A stretch of 64,000 nt of DNA from NCBI GenBank assembly GCA_965262665.1, contig CBDHFR010000003.1, positions 1,198,088 to 1,262,087 of the forward strand. Reading direction: 5' to 3'. Every line of letters starts with the position of its first letter. Position 1 is the first letter of the stretch. Source of the DNA: CBDBND01 sp965262665 (GTDB lineage Bacteria > Pseudomonadota > Alphaproteobacteria > Rhodospirillales > Rhodospirillaceae). The notes beneath the pieces are model-generated. The model did not search any database. It was not told where the DNA came from and worked only from the letters and a program-made list of their open reading frames with translations. The position numbers and the translations under genes are program-made. Positions 18,008 through 26,545 of this stretch are shown here, one piece after another.

Positions 18008-18694
18008 ATGGTCGAGTGTAGCGAAGTTTTCATAGGAATGGACGTGTCGAAGGATCGCCATGCCGTCGCGGTGGCGGACGGCGGACGTGATGGCGAGGTG
18101 AGGTTTTTCGGAGAGATCGGCTCGGACGGTACGTCTGTACGGCGTTTCGTGCGCAAGCTCGAACGGCCGGGCGCGCAGCTCCGCTTCTGCTACGAGGCGG
18201 GGCCGACCGGGTACGGGCTACAACGGTTGATCGAAGGTCTTGGCCACCAATGCGCCGTCATCGCTCCGTCCCTGATCCCACGTAGGCCCGGCGAGCGGGT
18301 AAAGACCAACCGCCGCGATGCGGCGAAGCTGGCGCGTCTGTTCCGGGCCGGCGAGCTGACTGAGATTTGGACGTCGGACGAAGCCCACGAGGCGATGCGC
18401 GATCTCCTGCGCGCCCGCGAGGCGGCGATCAAGGACCGCAAGCGCAAGCGCCAGGAGATTCGCTCGCTCCTGCTGCGTCACGGCAAGGTCTAACCCGGCT
18501 GGAAGGCGTGGGGGACGAAATACTTCAAATGGCTTCACGATCTCAGCTTCGGCTGGCCTGGCCAGACTACCGTGCTGCACGAGATGATCGTCGCCGAGAC
18601 GCAAAGCCGCGAGCGGGTAGCGCGGCTGTTCGGATGCGCCGGGAACGCACACCGTGCGGGGACGCCAGGGCTCGTAGACGCCGGCATGGCTTGA
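18008..18694 (+). pseudogene. IS110/IS1111-family transposase, nonsense and 3'-truncated
   Basis: From ATG 18008 the frame has VFIGMDVSKDRHAVAVADGG, LRFCYEAGPTGYGLQRLI and VKTNRRDAAKLARLFRAGEL, the DEDD (RuvC-like) core of IS110 transposases. TAA at 18491-18493 interrupts HGKV-stop-PGWKAWGTKYFKWLHDL, where related proteins have an aromatic codon. The frame then stays open to 18694 and homology fades; the C-terminal Tnp_20 serine domain is absent. The roughly 250 bases upstream are non-coding. Confidence 0.8.
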
Positions 18695-18810
18695 CCCTGG
18701 TTCGTTAGCCCCCGGTTCGTTTGCATTCGGCTCGCTTGCCGTGGGTTCACTTGCGGCGGCTTCGGCATTGGCGGGGGAAGTCTCGTAGACGGCCTACTGA
18801 TGTTTAGGTC

Positions 18811-18915
18811 TTAACCTTTGGGATGCCCTTCCTCGATCTTGGTCAGAGCGTCCTGGGCAAGCGCCTGCGGGCCAACCAGGAAGGCCAAAACGGGTAGAAT
18901 TTTCAGTAACGACAT
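18811..18915 (-). CDS. 34-codon peptide with a signal-peptide-like sequence
   Basis: ATG at 18915 overlaps the end of the upstream secreted-protein gene by 13 bases. It encodes MSLLKILPVLAFLVGPQALA followed by QDALTKIEEGHPKG. A hydrophobic Sec-type leader with an ALA-Q cleavage site and a 14-residue mature tail. It could be a translationally coupled small secreted peptide or the truncated start of a lost gene. Confidence 0.35.
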   Translation of the reverse strand: MSLLKILPVLAFLVGPQALAQDALTKIEEGHPKG

Positions 18916-19415
18916 TGCGCACTCCCCTTGTTAGAGCCTGTGCAGTATCCAAGAAATTCCTCGCAAGCGGTTTCAAACTCTGCAGTACCGCGTGCTGTAA
19001 AGTCATCGTGTGCGGTCCATAAGCCGCTACTTTCAAAATCCTCTTGCATGACCGCGGCCATGGAATTGAACCTGTTCTTGGCTTCAGACTCTGTAATTCC
19101 GAATACCCTCTCCACGTCAGCGCATGCGGCCGCGCAAGCGTCTATCGAACGAATGAAAGTCTGGGCCATGAAGCACTGTTGACCGTCCTCGTCCGCGTCG
19201 TCAAAACTTTCAAGCATGTGAATAGTGGCTTTCTGGTACCGGTGCGCACAGGTTGAATAGCAAAGGCCAATCATGGCCTTGCCCCTCTCAGCCTTGCTCA
19301 GCACAGCGGTGGAGGTGGTGGTAGTGGTCGGGAGCCCAGGAATGCCGAAAAAGTCTTGGGCCCCGGCCGAGCCGACCAGCAGGACAGCGATAGTTGCGTA
19401 AATGATGATTCGCAT
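18903..19415 (-). CDS. Small secreted cysteine-rich protein, unknown
   Basis: 170 residues with a clear signal peptide (MRIIIYATIAVLLVGSAGAQ). The mature part has a Thr-rich linker (TTTTTSTAV) and eight cysteines (C..C pattern in LCYSTCAH, QQCF, DACAAACAD, ETACEEFLGYC, QCRY), suggesting disulfide bonds in the periplasm or outside. Mostly helical by composition. I do not recognise the family. It overlaps the 34-codon ORF at 18811. Confidence 0.6.
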   Translation of the reverse strand: MRIIIYATIAVLLVGSAGAQDFFGIPGLPTTTTTSTAVLSKAERGKAMIGLCYSTCAHRYQKATIHMLESFDDADEDGQQCFMAQTFIRSIDACAAACADVERVFGITESEAKNRFNSMAAVMQEDFESSGLWTAHDDFTARGTAEFETACEEFLGYCTGSNKGSAQCRY

Positions 19416-19631
19416 GGGGCTTCACCTGACATGTTTGATCAAGGCGCCGGCGGGTGCCGGGCTGTTGCAACATCATCCAGGATTTGGGTGAGTTCCCGCC
19501 TATTCGCCTAGGCCAGGAGAGCTACTCCGAGCTGGGCTAGAGGCTGTTGTATTCAGCGGGCAGCCCGACCTAACGGGCCTGGATAATGTTGCAGGAACAG
19601 GGGTGGGCCGCTTCGCCGCGAGAGCTAAGCG

Positions 19632-19729
19632 GTGGGGTGGTAGGGTGAACGTCACTCAATCAACAGGTAGTGGGATGGTAGGGTGAACGTCACTCAATCA
19701 ACAGGCGGTGGTATGGTAAAGTCGACAGC
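19632..19729 (+). repeat. 38-bp tandem direct repeats (two full, one partial)
   Basis: The unit begins GTGG..TGGTAGGGTGAACG and ends CACTCAATCAACAGG plus two bases. Copies start at 19632, 19670 and 19708 (the last diverges to TAAAGTCGACAGC). The same array, one unit longer, is at 44569-44704. There are no spacers between units. Confidence 0.85.
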
Positions 19730-19756
19730 TATCAACCAAACAGATGGAACCAAACC

Positions 19757-20155
19757 ATGACCTTCATTGCCGGATTGCGCGGTGACGGTCTGACCGCGCC
19801 CTGGGTGATCGAGGGCGCCATGGACGGTGATGCATTCGAGCAGTACATCAAAACGCAACGCGCCCCGACCCTTCAAAAAGGCGCTGTTGTTGTCCCCGGC
19901 AATCTGCCGGCCGACAAACGCGACGGTGCCAGGCGGGCGGTTGAAAAGCGGGGCGCATGGCTTTTGTTCCTGCCGCCCTATGCGCCGGACTTCAACCCGA
20001 TCGAGTTCGCATTTTCAAAGTTCAAAGCTCACATGAAGCGCTTAAAACCCCGCACCACCGATGATCTGTGGAAAGCCGCCGGTAAGTTCTGCGGCCTCTT
20101 CAATCACGCGCACTGCAGGAACTTCTTCGCTGCCGACGGCTATGCGCCAGAATAA
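19757..20155 (+). pseudogene. IS630-family transposase, C-terminal half
   Basis: 132 codons: TFIAGLRGDGLTAPWVIEGA, MDGDAFEQYI, VVVPGNLPADKRDGARRAVE and LLFLPPYAPDFNPIEFAFSK are the C-terminal DDE portion of an IS630 transposase. The second acid (usually VVMDNLSSHK) is changed to VVPGNLPADK, so the catalytic aspartate is lost. The N-terminal half is absent; the fragment follows the 38-bp repeats directly. Confidence 0.8.
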
Positions 20156-20203
20156 ATCGGAAATGCTTTAAGTCCTGACCATCCACGAAGGCATCGATTA
20201 AGT

Positions 20204-20533
20204 GGACCGGGATGTCCGGGCCCACGTAAACCACGGTTCTTCATTCTGCCCTGGATCACCATCCCCAACCTGGGCTCGCACATCCTCTCTCTCGTGCGTC
20301 GGCAACTGCCCCGGGACTGGACCGAGCGCTACAACACAACGCCCGTGCGCATCGAGACCTTCGCCGAGACCCCGCGCTACACTGGCGCCGTCTGCACGGC
20401 ATCGGGCTGGATCCATGTCGGAACGACCAAGGGGGGCGGACGCTACGACCGGGACAAGCTGTACGACAAGCCTAGGAAGAACGCCTGGCTCAGGCCCCTC
20501 AGAAAAGATTGGAAGCGTACTCTCAATCGGTAA
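20204..20533 (+). pseudogene. DUF4338 (DruA-like) protein, C-terminal fragment
   Basis: The frame ending at TAA 20531-20533 reads FFILPWITIPNLGSHILSLV, RRQLPRDWTERYNTTPVRIE, TFAETPRYTG..., GWIHVGTTKG.GRYDRD. This matches the DUF4338 family ('ILPWV.VP.LASH.L.....RLP.DW...Y...PVLLETFV'), found as stand-alone IS-associated genes and as DruA of the Druantia defence system. Only about 110 C-terminal residues remain. It lies directly upstream of an ISAs1 remnant. No other Druantia genes are present. Confidence 0.7.
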
Positions 20534-20726
20534 GATCAGCAGCCACATCCCGGCCTGACCAGGCTTACCATCGACGCCATGCAATGTTGGGAATTCGGTC
20601 GGGGCCCCGTGTTGCATTAGTGTTGATTATAACCTTGATCGCTCCAGCGCCTTACTGGACGTCTGAAAATAGTAATTGTAATCAACACCTTACGAACAAG
20701 AAATCGCAGGATATGCTATACACGGT

Positions 20727-21212
20727 CAAATTGTCAGCCACCACCAGACAGTGGAGAAGAGCCACGGCCGCATCGAAACCCGGACCACCACGGCGACGAA
20801 CGAAATCGCTTGGCTGAAGGAACGCCACCACTGGCCCGGGCCCGGGAGCATTGTTATGGTCGAAACCGTACGCGAGATCGGCATCCAACCCGGCGCCAAG
20901 GTCGAGCGCGAGACCCGCTTCTACATCCGCCTCCACCGCCGCCAAGGCCGATACCCTGAGCGCCGCCATCCGGGGCCATTGGAGCAGCGAGAACGGGCTG
21001 CACTGGGTCATGGACCTGCACTGGGTCATGGACATGGTCTTCCGCGACGACGAGTGCCGGATCCGAAAGAACACTGCCCCGGCCAACTTCGCGGTCGTCA
21101 AACACATGGCGAGCAACCTCTTGCGCCAAGCCCCGGGCAAGGACAGTCTGCGTGGAAAATGACGCATCGCCGCCTGGGATGACGACTTCCTCGCAAGCCT
21201 TATCTCACGGTG
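20727..21212 (+). pseudogene. ISAs1-family transposase remnant, copy 1
   Basis: The 3' half of an ISAs1 transposase: VEKSHGRIETRTTTATNEIA, WLKERHHWPG..., VKVERETRFYI in one frame (from 20727), then a shift at about 20930 to TAAKADTLSAAIRGHWSSEN, HWVMDLHWVMD, MVFRDDECRIRKN and FAVVKHMASNLLR. The 18-bp unit CTGCACTGGGTCATGGAC occurs twice where intact family members have one LHWVLD. The 5' end is missing. It is nearly identical to 43780-44545 and shares its frameshift. Confidence 0.8.
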
Positions 21213-21227
21213 AAACCATTCACCCGA

Positions 21228-21535
21228 TTGCCCGGGACTGGATCGCGGCAGTCGGCGCAAAAACAGCGTATACCGAGCCGGACCCACCTTGGGAGAATGG
21301 ATGCTGCGAGAGTTTCAACGCACGCTTCCGTGACGAATTGCTCGGCCGGGAAATCTTTTACAACCTGCCAGAGGCGCAGATTCTGATCGAACAATGGAGG
21401 AAACATTACAACACGAACCGACCACACAGCGCTTTGCACTACCGGCCACCGGCCCCGGAAGCCATCGTCCCGATAGACCAAAGGCCGATCATGCACTGAC
21501 AATCAAACTGGACCGCTCAACGGGGGTAGATCAGG
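21228..21535 (+). pseudogene. IS3-family transposase OrfB C-terminal fragment with right end
   Basis: In frame: RDWIAAVGAKTAYTEPDPPW, ENGCCESFNARFRDELLGRE, then EAQILIEQWRKHYNTNRPHS and ALHYRPPAPEA. This is the end of an IS3-family OrfB including the catalytic E (CESFNARFRDELL). The non-coding tail ACAATCAAACTGGACC... up to about 21535 resembles the terminal sequence of such elements. It is fused directly to the ISAs1 remnant. Confidence 0.8.
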
Positions 21536-21537
21536 CG

Positions 21538-23712
21538 TCAAGAGGCGTTCAAAGGACATTTTGCAGCCATGTTAGTGAATACTCCCGCGCCCGAGTTGAC
21601 AACCATATGCTGAATATAGCCGGGAAAGTCGTTTTCGATCTTTATGTTGTAGTGGTACTGGCCATTTGCGGGCTGGTGGTCGTAGAACTCATCCAGGAAC
21701 TCATCAATATCTGTGCCCGTCGCAAGGAATGTGCCGTCCGGCGGCACATCTGGCCAAAGGATTCCGCCAATACGATCACCCCTTGCTGAGTCGTAAATGG
21801 CCAGCGTCGCATCCGCTTCACTTTCTCCGACATTGTGAAGGAATAGAAAGCTTTCATAACCATCCGCTAGGAGCGAGGAATGGAAGTTGGTGATCGTGGA
21901 CACGTCGCTTGAAAGACCGGCCTCGCACGCGGTCATATTGGTGAGGGATTCTCCCCCTCTGTTCCACAGGACATGCTGGACAAAACCATCAAAATCGGAC
22001 TCAACGGCAATCGCATACAAACCTTCCTTGTCAACAAGCTGTCTTGCTTCGTCTTCGATGGTGTCTATGGCGAATTGCGGAGCGGCCAGTGGTTGAATTA
22101 TAGGGCTAGACCAGGTCCCAAGGGTGTTGCCTGTAGCAGCGCTGGAGATTGTGAGCTTCACCCTGCCGGCAGAAGCGGAGGCGTTGTAAAACCTTAGAAA
22201 AGAACTGACCACCGCATATTCACTTCCGAACGCGATTGTCAGACGTGCTCCAGGCTTTTCAGATGAAGGGACCGGATCACCAGGTTCCCAGTTGGCCCAG
22301 GATCTAATGGTGTCTTCATTGTTGCCACCAATCCAAGGGCCTCCGGTAATTTCTTCGTCGGCAACTCCGTAGGAAAGAATCCCTGTCAACTCAGAGTTAG
22401 TTCCGTCGTATATCCAAAAGGGACCCCCTGAATTTCCGCCAGACGAATCAAGTTCAAATTCACGAACTTGGAAATTCCTCCAGAAAGAATTTGAGTTCGC
22501 CGTCTCTGGTCCAAAGTCATGCCACATACCCTGATTACCGCGATTGTCACGGACTGAACCGGGGTAACCTGCGTTGTTCACTTGGCCTCTGGGATCGTCG
22601 AAAACAATGGGCATGAAGGTGTCGGTGAAACTCCAAGACCTTTCAAAGAAAAGTGCTGCATAGTCAAAAGCATAGTCCGATATCGAGTGCGTTCCACCAC
22701 CGGAAATACGCTTCCAGCGTTCCGTGACCACCGCATACTGAGCAAAACGTTCCCCATTTGGCTGCTGCACTGCTCCAAAGGCGTTGCGTTGAATCTGTCC
22801 AGGCGCTGCGGATACGCTCTTGACGAAGCCTCCTTTGTCACGAGCGTGCAAACAGTGTCCAACGGTGATTATCACGTGGGGGCTAACAAGGGTTCCCGTG
22901 CATTGCCCAAAAGTGCCGTCGTCGAATTGGATATAGAGTATTGAGATTAGGTTCCAGGGAAACTCGGATGTATTCGTTACCTGCTCTCTATCATCGATGG
23001 CGTCCACCGATGGTCTTTCTCTATTTGTCTGTCCGACTGATTCAGACCTCCTTTCTTCATTACCTTCTGGTAGCGGCAATGGTAAGAGATCTGGTTGCGG
23101 CAAAGGTAAGGGAGCCCCATCGAGAATGTCTGGCAAGTACGTCTGTTCTGGATCGCTGATCTGGGGCGGATCCAGCAATCGTCCTTGGATTGGATTTCCC
23201 GAATTTATGCTCAACGGTTCCGGTGCAGACGGCATGTCAAGATCTTTGACCGAGGATTGCGATTCACGGTCTGTTGGAGTGTTAGGGTGTGTCCCAATGC
23301 CAAGAGGAACACTAGGAACCGAAACAGGGTTGTCAATGATTCGCCCTTCTGAAGCTTGCGCTGAGTAAGCTTGCGTCCCTTCCCTTTGTGATAATCCAGC
23401 GGATGCAGAATAGTGAGCTTCTGCCTCTTCTAAGCTTAAGGGCCCGGTTGCAGGAAACAAGATTGTGACACAGAAAACATTCCGTACATTCCCTGCCAGG
23501 CCGTAGCTCTCCAGCCACTCCATGTATTGCCCCTGAATGTACTGACCTACATGACGGGTTTCATAGTCGCGCTCCATGTCGCAGTCGTACTGGCCGAAAT
23601 CCGCCTGGGGCACGGTTGCGAGCCCTTGTGCTACTGCGCCTTGAATGAACAGCGTCGAAATCGCGCATGCGATAGAACACTTTGAAAGTCCAAACATTTC
23701 AATATCCTTCAT
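21538..23712 (-). CDS. Secreted trypsin-like serine protease with C-terminal repeat-type domain
   Basis: 724 residues. Signal peptide within the first 29 residues (...FIQGAVAQG). A Pro/Ser-rich linker (about 100-230) leads to an S1 domain: H286 in TVGHCLH (usual TAAHC), Asp in SDYAFDYAALFF (about 345-349) and S428 in DSSGGNSGGPFW. The C-terminal roughly 240 residues start SFLRFYNASASAGRVKLTIS and contain FVQHVLWNRGGESLTNMTAC and YIQHMVVNSGAGVFTNMAAK, the same domain as in the metalloprotease at 14269 and the protein at 41549. Likely exported; substrate unknown. Confidence 0.85.
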   Translation of the reverse strand: MKDIEMFGLSKCSIACAISTLFIQGAVAQGLATVPQADFGQYDCDMERDYETRHVGQYIQGQYMEWLESYGLAGNVRNVFCVTILFPATGPLSLEEAEAHYSASAGLSQREGTQAYSAQASEGRIIDNPVSVPSVPLGIGTHPNTPTDRESQSSVKDLDMPSAPEPLSINSGNPIQGRLLDPPQISDPEQTYLPDILDGAPLPLPQPDLLPLPLPEGNEERRSESVGQTNRERPSVDAIDDREQVTNTSEFPWNLISILYIQFDDGTFGQCTGTLVSPHVIITVGHCLHARDKGGFVKSVSAAPGQIQRNAFGAVQQPNGERFAQYAVVTERWKRISGGGTHSISDYAFDYAALFFERSWSFTDTFMPIVFDDPRGQVNNAGYPGSVRDNRGNQGMWHDFGPETANSNSFWRNFQVREFELDSSGGNSGGPFWIYDGTNSELTGILSYGVADEEITGGPWIGGNNEDTIRSWANWEPGDPVPSSEKPGARLTIAFGSEYAVVSSFLRFYNASASAGRVKLTISSAATGNTLGTWSSPIIQPLAAPQFAIDTIEDEARQLVDKEGLYAIAVESDFDGFVQHVLWNRGGESLTNMTACEAGLSSDVSTITNFHSSLLADGYESFLFLHNVGESEADATLAIYDSARGDRIGGILWPDVPPDGTFLATGTDIDEFLDEFYDHQPANGQYHYNIKIENDFPGYIQHMVVNSGAGVFTNMAAKCPLNAS

Positions 23713-24175
23713 TAGTGCGAAAAGCCCGGCATGGTGCCGGGTCGGTCGCCAAACACTCCACAGGTAAAGGTGGGGCCCCGTTTATTTCCGCAAGCGGTAT
23801 TCTATTCACGGGCAACCCGACATGGGTCACCTGTGGGTGTTTGGCGATGACGAAGCGTGGAATTCTTTGAGACCAAAGCCAAGCGATCGAAACTGCGTCG
23901 GCACACTACCGTAAGTGTGCCTGCGCACAAGTGCTGCGGGCTTTGATCGGGCATTGTCAGGGAAAACCGGATTGAGCCGGGCGGTAAGGTCTCGTGGCGT
24001 CGGTTGATTCACAACACCTTCTATTATTTCAATAGCTCTCCCAAGGTAATCCATCGCGCTACGATGATGTATGTTCGCTACCATCCCTTCCAAGAATTGC
24101 ATCCGTCAAAAATACGGGTCGATCTCCTGTCATTCATTTGGGGTGTATCGTTCGTCAGATTGGTCTTCTAAGCAT
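23713..24175. other. Intergenic, no gene supported
   Basis: No convincing ORF. It contains a short hairpin (GGCACACT...AGTGTGCC near 23900) and a GGGCATTGTCAGG motif at about 23950, a degenerate relative of the IS6-like tips. Confidence 0.4.
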
Positions 24176-24390
24176 TATTGGCCTTGGTCAAGGGACTGCG
24201 ACAGGTGGAAGCCGAGAACATCACATTGCGACATAAGGTCTAGGTCTTGAAGCGTAAGCATCATGGCCGGGTCCGGCTCCTGCGGCTGGGCCGTATCTTC
24301 TTGAGCTGGCTTGCGAAGCTGCATCCTTCGGTTCTCGACGCCATAGTGATCGTCAAGCCCAAGACCGCTCTGCGCTGATAAAAAATACAC
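24176..24390 (+). pseudogene. Integrase-core (IS481-like) transposase, N-terminal remnant
   Basis: With one in-frame stop the plus strand reads LVKGLRQVEAENITLRHKV-stop-VLKRKHHGRVRL and ends LHPSVLDAIVIVKPKTAL. This matches the N terminus of rve-type transposases ('LEAENLALRHQL.VL.R......VVIVKPETVVRWHR'). It ends in the 40-bp inverted repeat at 24382. Confidence 0.55.
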
Positions 24391-24421
24391 TCACATGTCC
24401 CATTTGTTCTGACAACGGACA
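24382..24421 (-). repeat. 40-bp inverted repeat, left copy (IS481-like terminus)
   Basis: In reverse complement it starts TGTCCGTTGTCAGAACAAAT and is identical to 25487-25526 at 39 of 40 positions. The tips face each other across the 64-aa ORF and the prepilin peptidase gene. Confidence 0.85.
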
Positions 24422-24456
24422 GTCATGCCTGCGTCCTCTCCGGTGAGGAGTGAGAG

Positions 24457-24651
24457 TTGGTGTCAAAGGGAGACGCAAGAGCATTCCTTGGTTTGTCCCA
24501 ATGGATTGAGAGAAGCACCCCAGATGTCACCAGCCTCACGGATCAACCAGTGCCGCCGGGTGTCAATATGGCTCTGAAAAACGCGCTGCAAAGACGGATG
24601 TCTGACATCATTGTCTGCCGACACGGAAGCAGCGTTGAAACATGGATTTAG
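24457..24651 (+). CDS. Small hypothetical protein upstream of prepilin peptidase
   Basis: 64 codons from a GTG/TTG start at about 24457, preceded by GGTGAGGAGTGAGAG. It overlaps the prepilin peptidase start by 10 bases, so the two may be coupled. It has no signal or membrane segment and no family I recognise (MVSKGDARAFLGLSQWIERS at the start). It may be the tail of a truncated pilus or secretion gene. Confidence 0.35.
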   Translation: MVSKGDARAFLGLSQWIERSTPDVTSLTDQPVPPGVNMALKNALQRRMSDIIVCRHGSSVETWI

Positions 24652-25400
24652 GTCTTTCGCAGTTCATGGTCATAGCGGGATTGGGCATCGTGTGCGGCAG
24701 TTTTGTCACGGCGTTGTCCTATCGCCTGCCCCGTGGACAAAGCGTCGCCCGCGGGCGCTCTAAATGCCCGGCCTGCGCACATGTGTTGGGTTGGCGGGAT
24801 CTTGTCCCTGTCGTCTCGTGGCTGGCGCAATGGGGCAGATGCCGCTACTGCGGTGTAGGGCTGTCCTTTCGCTATCCGCTGATCGAACTTGCCTCCGCCT
24901 TTGCCTTTTTAGGTGCGGCGGCCTTTTCTACTTCCCTATTGCAACTGATATTGCTGTTGGCGGCGGTTCCTGTATTTGTAGCGCTGGTTGTGGTGGACCT
25001 GGAGCATGGGATTCTTCCGAATGGACTCTTATTGGCCTTGCTTCCGCTGGCACTCACTTATCGGCAGGCTGTGGTTGGCGACCCAATGGTAGGTTTGTTT
25101 GGTGCGGCCATTGCCTTCGCTGCCGGCCTCGGCGTGCGCACGGTCGACCATAGGGTTACCGGCAAACCCACCTTTCGCATGGGAGACGTAAGATTTCTGG
25201 CAGTCGTGGGTCTGTATCTGCGGCCCGAGCAATGGCTCGTGTTCTTACCCTTGGTGGGGGTGTTCGGCGTTATATACGGAATTGCAGGGCACGGGAGCAG
25301 CAGGAGAGCGTTTTCCCCAGGACCCATATTGATCACCGTCCTGTTCCTTTGCCTTATGGTCCCCGAGTTAGATGTCATGTTGATGGCAGTGCAGAGATGA
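24642..25400 (+). CDS. Prepilin peptidase (A24 family, PilD/GspO-like)
   Basis: 252 residues with about seven hydrophobic segments. The N-terminal half carries GIVCGSFVTALSYRLPRG and two CxxC pairs (SKCPAC, CRYC) of the methyltransferase-type zinc site. Catalytic aspartates are visible in VALVVVDLEHGILPNGLLLA and in FRMGDVRFLAVVGL (GD motif). It cleaves and methylates type IV prepilins or pseudopilins at the inner membrane. No pilus or type II secretion genes are in the window. The gene sits between two facing IS-type inverted repeats. Confidence 0.88.
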   Translation: MDLGLSQFMVIAGLGIVCGSFVTALSYRLPRGQSVARGRSKCPACAHVLGWRDLVPVVSWLAQWGRCRYCGVGLSFRYPLIELASAFAFLGAAAFSTSLLQLILLLAAVPVFVALVVVDLEHGILPNGLLLALLPLALTYRQAVVGDPMVGLFGAAIAFAAGLGVRTVDHRVTGKPTFRMGDVRFLAVVGLYLRPEQWLVFLPLVGVFGVIYGIAGHGSSRRAFSPGPILITVLFLCLMVPELDVMLMAVQR

Positions 25401-25486
25401 TCGCGTTGATAACGGGGTGACCTGACTCATGCAAACACGGGGCCGCACGACTTCACATGAAGTTGGCATCCCCGCGGGTGCGGGTG

Positions 25487-25628
25487 TGTCCGTTGTCAGA
25501 ACAAATGGGACAAGTGAGTGTATTTTCTAACGGAGGATCTGGCTCATCTTCGTTTCCTTCCGTCTCCACGACGAGCCAGAAATCCTCACTTACCAAAAGG
25601 GAATTATGCCCAAGGCCTGACGGCCACC
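25487..25628. mobile_element. Palindromic MITE-like element with TGTCCGTTGTCAG end
   Basis: Starts with the right copy of the 40-bp repeat (25487-25526), followed by AACGGAGGAT and a long hairpin CTGGCTCATC...GACGAGCCAG (25539-25579), then AAATCCTC in inverse. A related half-element lies inverted at 31514-31613, so similar ends flank the capsid-gene block 25.6-31.5 kb. Confidence 0.55.
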
Positions 25629-25636
25629 GATCTCCG

Positions 25637-25927
25637 TTAGGCCGTCATCCACGTGCGCCAGAGGCTGGCGACCTCGGAACGGGGCACCGGACTGATGCTG
25701 CCCAGATATGAATGGCGACGACGCGGATTATAAAATCCATTGATATAATGGAACAGGGCGTTTTGTGCCTGTTCCCTGGTTTCATAGTGTTCCCTCCATA
25801 TTAATTCTGCTTTCAATGATTTGAAGAACGTTTCTACAGTCGCATTGCCATAGCAATTCCCTTTGCCAGACATCGAAGAGAGAAAGCCGTGGTCTTTGAG
25901 AAGTTTCCGGTAATCGTTGGAGCAATA
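25637..25927 (-). pseudogene. IS3 OrfB C-terminal remnant (copy 1)
   Basis: Frame with QYCSNDYRKLLKDHGFLSSM, SGKGNCYGNATVETFFKSLK (catalytic E) and YINGFYNPRRRHSYLGSISP, identical to copy 2 up to SISPV, where the IS ends and flanking sequence supplies the last 18 residues. The first two-thirds of OrfB are missing. Confidence 0.85.
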
Positions 25928-26206
25928 CTGGGCGGGTTCAGCCGGTCGTCGCAACACGTTCAGTTTGACTGGCCTGCAAGCACTGGTCCAGAGCTTCGGC
26001 GGGAGTTCTCCATCCGAGGGTCTTGCGGGGCCGTGTATTGAGCGCGTCAGCAACAACTGCGAGTACGTCCGGACTGTGTGCGCTCAGATCGGTTCCTTTC
26101 GGGAAGTACTGTCGAAGCAATCCATTAGTGTTCTCGTTCGTTCCGCGTTGCCAAGGGCTGTGCGGTTCGCAGAAGTAGACGGGAAGGCCGGTTGCGATCC
26201 GCAGAT
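25928..26206 (-). pseudogene. IS30-family transposase C-terminal fragment
   Basis: Minus-strand frame: IATGLPVYFCEPHSPWQRGT, NENTNGLLRQYFPKGTDLSA, then DALNTRPRKTLGWRTPAEAL ending QTERVATTG. These are the last catalytic-domain motifs of IS30 transposases, including the E of NENTNGL. It replaces the middle of IS3 OrfB copy 1. Confidence 0.85.
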
Positions 26207-26244
26207 TGAAAAATTGGCCTTCTCCTTTGCGATGAAATGAAACC

Positions 26245-26520
26245 TCATCGGCTTTGGCTCGCGAAGAAGGCCGTCGCTTTTTTTAAAATGTCCCGCTCCT
26301 CACGCAATGTCCTGTTCTCCTTGCAAAGGCGAGCCAATTCCTTGTCTTTATCATTATGAGGGCCGGACAGCAGCTCAGTGTGCTTATGAGCGGTAATCCA
26401 CTTGCCTAATGTAGACAGGCCAATGCCAAGATCGGCGGCAACTTGCTTGTGTGATAGCCCGCTCGTCAATGCAATCCGAACGGCTTCAGAACGAAATTCC
26501 TCAGTTCTTCCGATACCCAT
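26245..26520 (-). CDS. IS3-family OrfA (copy 1)
   Basis: 91 residues, identical to the OrfA at 30158-30433. HTH: EAVRIALTSGLSHKQVAADL, GIGLSTLGKWI; then a leucine-zipper-like ELARLCKENRTLREERDILK. An A7 run with AAAAAAG near the 3' end is a typical -1 frameshift site for OrfAB fusion. Since OrfB is destroyed here, only the DNA-binding part can be made. Confidence 0.88.
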   Translation of the reverse strand: MGIGRTEEFRSEAVRIALTSGLSHKQVAADLGIGLSTLGKWITAHKHTELLSGPHNDKDKELARLCKENRTLREERDILKKATAFFASQSR

Positions 26521-26545
26521 ATGGGCCTCCTGTTGAGTTTAAACT

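Noticed and set aside
19632..19729. 38-bp repeats as a CRISPR array
   Set aside because: Units are directly adjacent with no spacers.
20204..20533. A Druantia defence system
   Set aside because: Only the C-terminal part of a DUF4338 gene is present, beside IS debris; no druB-E genes.
23827..24102. 91-codon minus-strand ORF
   Set aside because: No family features and no ribosome-binding site; probably non-coding.
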